A DNA stretch of 53,156 bases from an uncultured Porphyromonadaceae bacterium. Its GTDB lineage: Bacteria > Bacteroidota > Bacteroidia > Bacteroidales > Muribaculaceae. The stretch is taken from contig CAMWNH010000006.1 in the NCBI GenBank assembly GCA_947175605.1, positions 1 through 53,156 of the forward strand. Direction: 5' to 3'. A model generated the notes under the pieces. That model was not told the origin of the DNA. It saw only the letters and a list, made by a program, of their open reading frames with translations, and did not search any database. Of this stretch, positions 8,214 to 15,822 are shown one piece after another. Numbering within the stretch: position 1 is the stretch's first letter; each line of letters begins with the position of its first letter. Made by a program: the position numbers and the translations under genes.

Positions 8214-11200
8214 ATGAAAAAATCAATGCTATCGCTTATCGCTCTCGGATTACTAATATCCGGAGCATGGGCAAGTCTTACACCTCCGCGCAAAATTCCG
8301 CGCACTATTCAGGGTGTTGAAGTTTCCAATCCTGAAACACAGACCGGGAAGCTGTCAACAACCGACTACGAATGGGCAGATCCCGACGATTTGAAAGCCG
8401 ACGGGAGTTTTACTTTCGACATGATTCAAAACTGGAGCGGAGAAGGTTCCAACCAGGCCGCGCTTGTCATCCAGTGGAATGACAGCCGTGAGACAGCAGC
8501 CCTTGTATTTGGCTATCGATGGGACGGAGTTGCAACCGGCGCAGATATGATACGTGCCGTAGTTGCAAATAATCCTCGTCTATACACGCTCATTCAGTAC
8601 ACCAATGTGTCTTCCCCCACCGATCCAAACGGAGGTTACACCATCAATGGTTTTGGATGGGATGCAGACAACGACGGAGATATCGCGCTCAAGGACACAG
8701 GACACAACAATCAGATTTACACCTCTGAGGATGGTGTGTTTATTCATCCCCGCGGCTATGTTCCGGGACAGGGTGGTTCATCTGATTATGACTACGATAA
8801 TTGGCTGGCTACAGACGATGGAGATCTGTGGGGCGCGGGATGGTATATCTCGTACTGGTCGTATTGGGTCAAAGGCAGTGCAGATTCAAAATTCGGATAT
8901 TCAGGTTGGGGTGCTTCAGGACGAGTTCTCGAAAACGGATGTTGGGACGGATGGAATTTCGCGCTCAATATGTATGCTCCGGACTTTAAACCTTTCGTTT
9001 CCGCACCGGCGCTTATCCCGGAAGGTGCAAAAACACTTTTTGAACATAACGGTATTCAGTATTCCTTAGTCGATTATTCCAAATCAACGGTTGCTCTGAT
9101 TCCCTCCGAAGGAGTTGTATACAGCGGCGACATTACCATACCGCAGTCTTTCCATGATTCGGAGACAGACAAAGATTATACCGTTGTCGAAATCAAAGAT
9201 GAAGCATTCAAAAACAGCACGATAAGCAGTGTGATTATTCCCTCGTCAGTTACTAAGATCGGCAATTCTGCTTTTGAAGGCAGTTCACTTGCAACAATAC
9301 AGGGTGCGGACAATGTCTCTAAGATCGGAGTAAAGGCTTTCCGTAACTGCGTGGCTTTAAAAACGGTAGTTATTCCCGAAGGCACTACACAAATACCTGA
9401 AGCATTGTATGAAAATACAGCTATCGAAATACTTACAATGCCCGCCGGTATATCGACCATCGGAAACAGAGCTTTTGCAAGTTGTTCGGAACTTAAATCC
9501 ATTAATCTCCCTGAAGGAATAGTTGATTGGGGCACCGAAGTATTTGCAGAGTGTGATAATATCACCGGAGTGCAAACTACTGAAGTATTCCCGACTCCTC
9601 TTCCCGATGGATATTTCTCCGAAAATGCCTTCCAAAATGCCACTGTAACCGTACCGCTTGGCTATACGGATACATATAAGTCCATTTCAGGCTGGAAAAA
9701 CTTTGTTCATTATAGCGAAGAAGCAAAGAATGTATCAGTTGGAGATATGTTTATGCTCGATGGTGTTACTTTTGTAGTTACTTCCATCGAAGACCCGTAT
9801 ACTGTCGCTGTGACACATTGTAAAAGCGTCGGCGAAGATAACAACTCTATCCGAGAGGTAAATGCCACGGGCTATGAAGGTGAACTCCGAATCCCCGCTA
9901 TTATTAATTATCAAGGAAAAACGTTCGAGGTATCGGCAATTGAAAAATCGGCCTTCTATGGTGCCTCCAATCTGCTATCGCTCATAATAGATGCTGGTAT
10001 CCAAGAGATTCCCGACTATGCGTTTTATGATTGTACTTCCTTAAATTCGATTTCACTACCGTCCACCGTACAGACCATCGGGACCTATGCTTTTTCATAT
10101 TGCTCCGCACTCGACCGTCTGCAACTCCCCGACAATCTTACAACTCTTGGCGACCGTTGTTTCTTCCAGTGTACCGGTCTTGAATCACTGACTGTTCCGC
10201 AATCTGTCACAGCGATTCCGAATAATTGCTTCTCCTATTGCACATCCCTGAAGGAAATGATCCTTAGTGACAATATCACTTCATTCGGGTCTACGGTCTT
10301 TCAGAATTGCAAGGCTCTTGAGAAAGTGCGTCTCCCCGAATCGCTCAAAAAAATACCATCATCGACATTTGATGGATGCGTATCTCTTTCAGAATGCGTT
10401 CTACCGGCCGGTATTACCGAAATAGGCTCAACTGCCTTCAGAAATTGTAAAGCTCTCAAGATACTGATCCCCGAAACGGTAACGCAACTTGGCTCTTCTG
10501 CATTCCAAGGTTGCGTCATGCTTAATGAGGTATCCGTTCCTGAAGGGGTAACATCCCTACCCTCATATATTTTTCAAGATTGCTCTGCACTGAAAAGTGT
10601 ATCCCTGCCTGCTACACTCACAACTATTGGGTACGGCGCATTCACCAACTGTAAGGCGCTGACGACCATTTCAATTAATAATGAATCGGATGTTCAGGAA
10701 GGAACGATACATCTTCCCGTAGCATTAAGCTCTTTTGGCGGAGCTGCATTCAAGGGCTGTTCCTCCATACGCTCCGTCACAATGCCCGATGCCGTAAAGA
10801 CTATTCCGGCATCTATCTTTGAGAATGCATCCTCATTACAGGAGATAACACTTTCGCCGCTTACAGCATCCATTGCCACAACGGCCTTCTCCGGAACAGC
10901 GCTTAAGACTCTTGTTATCCCTGCCGCTGTCAAATCCTATTCCGGATCGAATCTCGTCTATGGATGCCAGGATATTAAAGTATATATTTGCAATCCAACC
11001 CCGACAACCCTCGCACAATATATCTGGCGTACGATAAGTTCTCCGCTGTCTTATGCCGACCTATATGTTCCTTTTGGCTCCGCCGATGCGTATTTAGCAA
11101 AAAACTACTGGAACAAATCTAATATCAAGGCACCTGTTCTTACTTCAGTTTCTGCTGAATGCAAATATGCTACCGAGGTCATATCGGGGAATATAACCGA

Positions 11201-13697
11201 TGTTGTATATGATCTGGAGAATCTCCCCTTTGCATATAAAGCAGAATGCGATAAACAGGTTTATTCAAGTTCCAAAGTTCAACTGCGCAATGATAGCTCG
11301 GACATAGTCGAAGGCGAAACCACTATCTCAAATGAGGGTAATTTCTCATTCGAAATTGATGGCAAAGCCGGAGACAAATATGAAATTGTTCTTGTAAACG
11401 GCAATAGCAGCTATGTAATTGCAAATATCGATACCGCTGAAGCTCCATTCCACTTCTCCGAAAGAACCTATCAGGCACGCTTTGATGAGCAGTTCACTCC
11501 GGAATTGGTTTTTGATAACGACAACTATTCTATTGCCGACGTCACTTTCACATCGGATAATACGGCTGTTGCATCCGTCAACTCCCGCACCGGCATGGTT
11601 ACGGTTAAGCGCATGGAGGGCACGGCCACAATAAAGGCAAGTCTCAAAACTGATAATTCAGTATTCGCAGAACTTGCCATCGAATCGGCACTCCGTACTC
11701 CGGTCACAAGTTTCAAGCTTGGGAACGGCAGTAAGGAAATTTCTCTTACCGAGCTTGATATTATGGCGCTATGTCCTGTGGTGGAACCTGTGGATGCCGA
11801 CGTCCAGACCTACGACATTGAGATTTCCGACTCGGAAATTGCAACAACATATAGCGTAACCGCCTTCAATCCGACTCGCAAGTTCTTCGAGCTCGTAACT
11901 CACCGAAGTGGAGAGTTTGATCTTACATTCCGGGCCCAGGATGGATCGGATGCATCCAGTACCTATCATGTTGTTGTATCGCCTCTCGGCATTGACGTGA
12001 ACGACAATTTCACGGATGGCACTTTCTGGCTGAATGAAGACTGGTTTGGCCACACAAACGGTTCAATTAACTATATCAGCAAAGACTATGAGCTTAATTA
12101 TCGAGTGTACGGAGCCCTGAATCCCGGCGAAAGCTTTGGTTGTACATCGCAATACGGAATCATTCATGGCGATAAGCTTATTGTCATGTCCAAACAAGCC
12201 GATGATAAAGGTGATCCACGTCCGGGTGGTGGCCGTGTGGTTATTGCGGATGCCAAGACACTGCACAAACTTGCAAGCTTTGACGAAATTGGCGGCGATG
12301 GACGTGCATGTGTCGGAGCCGGCGCCGGTAAGGTATATCTCGGCACTACGGGAGGTATAAGGATTCTTTATTCCGAACGTCTCGAACTCGGCGAACTCAT
12401 CGAAGGCATTCCTTCCGGATCTCTTTATGCAAGCCAGCCGGGCGACATGGTTCAGGCCGGTAAATATGTTTTCGTTATACGTCAGAATACCGGTGTATAT
12501 GCCATTGATATTGACACGGACAAGGTTGTTGCTTTCTATGATTCGGAAAATTCTGTAGCATACCCTCAAGGAATCACTCAGACTTCTGATGGAACGGTAT
12601 GGGTTGCTTCAACAGAGAAAGCATCCGGTGGCAAAGGCTACCTCGTTGCAATTAATCCTGAGACTCTTGATGTAGAATCCGTCAACGAAATGCCCGATGG
12701 TATGCGCGTTACGTGCGGTTGGGGCTCATGGCGCTCTACCAACTTCTTTGCTTCCAGAAATGAAAATGCTCTATGGTGGGGAAGTGGTGTTGACAATCAA
12801 ATCTATTCGGGTAACACCGGATATTACAAGTGGGACTGCACAACACCCCTTTCGGAACTTGAACCGATTTTTGTATTCCCCAAGAATCTCCAGGGAATCG
12901 ACGAAAAAACCATGCAGGCACCGTATGGCTCTGTACGTTACGATGATCGCACGGACCATCTGTTAGTTGCTGCGACCCATGGCTCATCATCGAACTACCG
13001 ATATACATGGCTGCACTTCGTGGATTGCAAGTCCGGAGAAATAGATAAGACAATACGCATGAAAGACTATTACTGGTTCCCGGCAATTCCTATTTTCCCT
13101 GACAAGCATGCACCGATGTTTGCCGAACTCCCGACGATTGAACTGTCGCTGGAAAATGATGCGGCCGGATACGATCTTGACCTTACGGATATAGTAAGCG
13201 ATGCCGATAATCACGACTTCAATATTCGCCTATCGCTGTTGTCCCGGGAAATTGAGAATAAGTCGCAGGTAATCTCTTTGTTTGAAATGACGGATGAAGA
13301 CAGCGATAATGAGCGTAAGAATGCTGTTATCGATGCCGAGCTCGATGGCAGGACTCTGACACTGACACCTCTTACATCCGGACAGACATCACTGACTCTT
13401 GTTGCGGAATCCAATGGCAAAACAACGCAAAAAGCAATTCCGGTAACCGTCAAATCCATTGACTCCGGCATCGCGAGCCCCTCGTCTGATGGTTCCATCT
13501 GCATAGTTAATAAGACTCTCTACATCAGAGGTCACGAGGGAGAGACTTTTATCATTAACGATCTCAGCGGTCGCGCTCGAGGTGCCTTCATCGTGTCGGA
13601 TAATGAATTCCGTATCGACCTGGCACTCTCGGAAGGAATATATCTACTCCAAAGTGACAAGTCGCTTGGCCATTCATTCAAATTCATAATCAAATGA
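8214..13697 (+). CDS. Giant mosaic secreted protein: Trp/Gly domain, BspA-like LRRs, Ig-like, beta-propeller, T9SS C-terminus
   Basis: 1,827 residues. Signal peptide about 1-20 (LLISGAWA). Residues about 60-250 match the domain of the preceding gene: NWSGEGSNQAA (73-83), GYRW (100-103), ADMIRAV (110-116), GAGWYISYWSYW (207-218), YSGWGASGR (229-237). Residues about 285-500 and 560-950 are BspA-type leucine-rich repeats, unit roughly F-x2-C-x2-L-x-S-x2-LP-x5-IG-x-x-A. About 1080-1260 look like Big_2/Ig-like domains (FTSDNTAVASVNSRTGMVTV). About 1262-1640 are a BtuG/DUF5074-like propeller with NEDWFGH at 1274-1280, paralogous to the next gene. About 1640-1750 are an Ig/cadherin-like spacer, and about 1755-1827 (FIINDLSGRARG, LSEGIYLLQ, KFIIK) are a T9SS-type sorting domain. 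It probably acts as a large surface scaffold or adhesin that gathers cobamides; the binding role is inferred from context. It overlaps the next gene by ATGA. Confidence 0.85.
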   Translation: MKKSMLSLIALGLLISGAWASLTPPRKIPRTIQGVEVSNPETQTGKLSTTDYEWADPDDLKADGSFTFDMIQNWSGEGSNQAALVIQWNDSRETAALVFGYRWDGVATGADMIRAVVANNPRLYTLIQYTNVSSPTDPNGGYTINGFGWDADNDGDIALKDTGHNNQIYTSEDGVFIHPRGYVPGQGGSSDYDYDNWLATDDGDLWGAGWYISYWSYWVKGSADSKFGYSGWGASGRVLENGCWDGWNFALNMYAPDFKPFVSAPALIPEGAKTLFEHNGIQYSLVDYSKSTVALIPSEGVVYSGDITIPQSFHDSETDKDYTVVEIKDEAFKNSTISSVIIPSSVTKIGNSAFEGSSLATIQGADNVSKIGVKAFRNCVALKTVVIPEGTTQIPEALYENTAIEILTMPAGISTIGNRAFASCSELKSINLPEGIVDWGTEVFAECDNITGVQTTEVFPTPLPDGYFSENAFQNATVTVPLGYTDTYKSISGWKNFVHYSEEAKNVSVGDMFMLDGVTFVVTSIEDPYTVAVTHCKSVGEDNNSIREVNATGYEGELRIPAIINYQGKTFEVSAIEKSAFYGASNLLSLIIDAGIQEIPDYAFYDCTSLNSISLPSTVQTIGTYAFSYCSALDRLQLPDNLTTLGDRCFFQCTGLESLTVPQSVTAIPNNCFSYCTSLKEMILSDNITSFGSTVFQNCKALEKVRLPESLKKIPSSTFDGCVSLSECVLPAGITEIGSTAFRNCKALKILIPETVTQLGSSAFQGCVMLNEVSVPEGVTSLPSYIFQDCSALKSVSLPATLTTIGYGAFTNCKALTTISINNESDVQEGTIHLPVALSSFGGAAFKGCSSIRSVTMPDAVKTIPASIFENASSLQEITLSPLTASIATTAFSGTALKTLVIPAAVKSYSGSNLVYGCQDIKVYICNPTPTTLAQYIWRTISSPLSYADLYVPFGSADAYLAKNYWNKSNIKAPVLTSVSAECKYATEVISGNITDVVYDLENLPFAYKAECDKQVYSSSKVQLRNDSSDIVEGETTISNEGNFSFEIDGKAGDKYEIVLVNGNSSYVIANIDTAEAPFHFSERTYQARFDEQFTPELVFDNDNYSIADVTFTSDNTAVASVNSRTGMVTVKRMEGTATIKASLKTDNSVFAELAIESALRTPVTSFKLGNGSKEISLTELDIMALCPVVEPVDADVQTYDIEISDSEIATTYSVTAFNPTRKFFELVTHRSGEFDLTFRAQDGSDASSTYHVVVSPLGIDVNDNFTDGTFWLNEDWFGHTNGSINYISKDYELNYRVYGALNPGESFGCTSQYGIIHGDKLIVMSKQADDKGDPRPGGGRVVIADAKTLHKLASFDEIGGDGRACVGAGAGKVYLGTTGGIRILYSERLELGELIEGIPSGSLYASQPGDMVQAGKYVFVIRQNTGVYAIDIDTDKVVAFYDSENSVAYPQGITQTSDGTVWVASTEKASGGKGYLVAINPETLDVESVNEMPDGMRVTCGWGSWRSTNFFASRNENALWWGSGVDNQIYSGNTGYYKWDCTTPLSELEPIFVFPKNLQGIDEKTMQAPYGSVRYDDRTDHLLVAATHGSSSNYRYTWLHFVDCKSGEIDKTIRMKDYYWFPAIPIFPDKHAPMFAELPTIELSLENDAAGYDLDLTDIVSDADNHDFNIRLSLLSREIENKSQVISLFEMTDEDSDNERKNAVIDAELDGRTLTLTPLTSGQTSLTLVAESNGKTTQKAIPVTVKSIDSGIASPSSDGSICIVNKTLYIRGHEGETFIINDLSGRARGAFIVSDNEFRIDLALSEGIYLLQSDKSLGHSFKFIIK

Positions 13698-15094
13698 AAC
13701 ACTTTTCTTTAGTCTCTATTCTATGTGCACTGCAGCTCGCCTTTCCGGCGAGCATGCAGGCCGAGACCGACTATTCGACAGGGATTCTGTGGGTGAATGA
13801 AGATTGGTATGGACATCAGAACTCAACCGTCAATTATCTCTTGCCTGACGATCCCGAAGAAGTATTCTGGTCATATAGGGTTATCCAGAGTGAAAATCCG
13901 GGTATGGAACTTGGGTGCACAAATCAATACGGTGCAATCTGGGATGGCCGTCTATATCTCATTGCCAAGCAAGACAAGGATCCAGGTGCAAGTATTGCCG
14001 GAGGACGCATCACGGTTGCAGATGCCCGAACTCTTAAGATTCTACATCAACAGGCTCTCATTGATCCTTCAGGCGCACAATGCGACGGACGCGGTTTCCT
14101 TGGCGTAGATGTCCATAAAGGGTATGTTTCTTCAAGCAACGGCGTATGGATTTTTGATCTGGATAAATACGAAGTGATAGGACAAGTCGCCGGAACCGAA
14201 AACCCTAATGTAGATGGGAACAGTTCTCCGAACACCAATCCCGGGGGTTCCCTCTATCACGGGCAGAGCGGAATGATGGTACAAGCGGATGGAAAGGTGT
14301 TCGTTGCGCATCAGCAATATGGGCTTCTCGTAGTCGATCCGCTTCAGGACCGTGTGGTAAAGACTATTTCCATGGATATCGTACGCGATGGTGCCGGCAT
14401 CGGTTCTATTGTAAAATCCAAGGATGGTATGCTATGGCTTTCGATCGCCGCCAATACACAAGGTTCCGGCAGCTGTCTCAACAAACTGCTTCGTATCGAT
14501 CCCAAAACACTTGACCCAGAGATAATCGATGTGCCGGAAGGTATGTATGCACCGTCCAACTCCTGGTATGCATGGACCCCCGATGCTTTCGTCGCCTCTC
14601 AAGTCCGAAATTGTCTATTATGGAAAGGCGGACCAAACAGCTGGTTTTCCGGAACAAAAATATATATTTTCGACTGCGACACTCGCAAGATTGAACTCTT
14701 GATTGATCTCGAACAGGAAGGCGCCAACTGGAAACTCTACGGATGTGCATTAGGTGTACACCCGCGGACTGATGAAATATACATGGCGCTTTATCATGAG
14801 TTTGGTACTCCAACCTACATCACTCGCAGATATTCTCCCGAGGGGACTCTGGTAAAGGACTATCCCATGATTGCGAACTACTGGTTCCCGTCTCTTCCTG
14901 TTTTCACGGAGGGACAAGCGGAAACAGGGGTTGAAAACGCCTTGATCGAAGATGTCAATCATGAAGAAACGGTCTACGATCTGCGGGGTGTCCCTGTTCT
15001 TAAGGGAACAGATCTCAGTGAACATCCGGATCTCCCATCCGGAATATACATACGCAGCGGAGCCTCAGGCACTCGAAAAATTCTGATTCGCTGA
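13694..15094 (+). CDS. Secreted BtuG/DUF5074-like beta-propeller with T9SS-type C-terminus
   Basis: 466 residues. Signal peptide about 1-23 with no lipobox cysteine. The propeller spans about 28-410: ILWVNEDWYGHQNSTVNYL, ELGCTNQYGAIWDGRLYLI, AGGRITVADARTLKIL, GVWIFDLDKYEVIG, KVFVAHQQYGLLVVD, DGMLWLSIA. These align block by block with residues 1262-1640 of the giant protein, so one arose by duplication of the other's domain. Unlike the BtuG-like lipoprotein at 4742, this version ends in a T9SS-type sorting domain, about 412-466 (ETVYDLRGVPVLKG, LPSGIYIRSGASGTRKILIR). Last gene of the B12 operon, translationally coupled to the giant gene through ATGA. A second, T9SS-delivered cobamide-binding propeller is the best reading, but binding is not shown. 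Confidence 0.82.
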   Translation: MKHFSLVSILCALQLAFPASMQAETDYSTGILWVNEDWYGHQNSTVNYLLPDDPEEVFWSYRVIQSENPGMELGCTNQYGAIWDGRLYLIAKQDKDPGASIAGGRITVADARTLKILHQQALIDPSGAQCDGRGFLGVDVHKGYVSSSNGVWIFDLDKYEVIGQVAGTENPNVDGNSSPNTNPGGSLYHGQSGMMVQADGKVFVAHQQYGLLVVDPLQDRVVKTISMDIVRDGAGIGSIVKSKDGMLWLSIAANTQGSGSCLNKLLRIDPKTLDPEIIDVPEGMYAPSNSWYAWTPDAFVASQVRNCLLWKGGPNSWFSGTKIYIFDCDTRKIELLIDLEQEGANWKLYGCALGVHPRTDEIYMALYHEFGTPTYITRRYSPEGTLVKDYPMIANYWFPSLPVFTEGQAETGVENALIEDVNHEETVYDLRGVPVLKGTDLSEHPDLPSGIYIRSGASGTRKILIR

Positions 15095-15116
15095 CGTAAC
15101 GCCCTCTCTATTATAC

Positions 15117-15165
15117 GTGCGGCACATGGGTTTGCGATTACCCATGTGCCGCACATTTCTTTTTG
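15117..15165. terminator. Strong terminator ending the B12 operon
   Basis: A perfect 15-bp GC-rich stem (15117-15131 with 15140-15154) and 8-nt loop are followed on the plus strand by ATTTCTTTTTG. It lies between convergent genes ending at 15094 (+) and 15171 (-), so it may also help terminate the minus-strand operon, although the T run is better on the plus strand. Confidence 0.9.
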
Positions 15166-15170
15166 TTGCT

Positions 15171-15797
15171 TTAGCGAATAAAGTTCGTAAAGTAGGTGTG
15201 TTCTTGTTGCGGCAGGCTGCCGGTGCGCTCCTTTTCAGCACGGATAGCCTTGATAAGGAAGGCCATATTGCGCCCGAGGTTGCGCATCGTCTGCAAACCT
15301 TCCAGGTCCTTCTCTGTTTCCTCGGCCGTACTTCCGTGAACCTCATTCCAATATGTAGAAGATACAACAGGCATTGAGTTCATTGTGAAATATTTATTAA
15401 TTTCTTCCATGGCCGAAGTCGAACCGGCACGACGGGATGATATTACCGCAGCACCTACCTTCATAGTCTTGTCAATCGTTGAAAATGTGCTGTAGAATAA
15501 GCGGTCGAGAAACGCGAGTGCCTGACCGTTGGAATGGGCCCAATATACGGGTGTCCCAACTACAAGCCCGTCTGCCTCTGCGAATTTCTTTGCAACGTCG
15601 TTTACAAGGTCCTTGAATACACATTCGCCATGCGAATAGCAATAGTTGCATGCAATACATCCGCGAATATCAGGTTTGCCAATTTCAATTCTTTCCGTTT
15701 CAATGCCGTGTTCGTGCAGCGTGGTTTCGAGTTCCGTTAGAGCGCGGGCTGTGCTCCCGTGCAAATGCGGACTACCGTTTAATACCAGAACCTTCAT
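15171..15797 (-). CDS. Flavodoxin-fold NAD(P)H-dependent oxidoreductase
   Basis: 208 residues. N-terminal MKVLVLNGSPHLHGSTARAL is the phosphate-binding loop of the NADPH-dependent FMN reductase/flavodoxin superfamily. CIACNYCYSHGECVFKD is the cysteine-rich segment typical of iron-sulfur-flavoprotein-like members, and GLVVGTPVYWAHSNGQALAFLDR is the FMN isoalloxazine loop. Enzymes of this group transfer electrons from NAD(P)H to quinones, flavins or other acceptors. The physiological acceptor is unknown. It lies 25 bp downstream of the TonB receptor gene on the same strand and is probably the last gene of that operon. Confidence 0.85.
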   Translation of the reverse strand: MKVLVLNGSPHLHGSTARALTELETTLHEHGIETERIEIGKPDIRGCIACNYCYSHGECVFKDLVNDVAKKFAEADGLVVGTPVYWAHSNGQALAFLDRLFYSTFSTIDKTMKVGAAVISSRRAGSTSAMEEINKYFTMNSMPVVSSTYWNEVHGSTAEETEKDLEGLQTMRNLGRNMAFLIKAIRAEKERTGSLPQQEHTYFTNFIR

Positions 15798-15822
15798 ACT
15801 TTTTGATGTTTAAATGACTATT

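Noticed and set aside
9150-11000. Repeats in the giant gene as a CRISPR or tandem DNA repeat
   Set aside because: Periodicity is at the protein level (leucine-rich repeats of about 23 residues) with diverged DNA and an unbroken reading frame.
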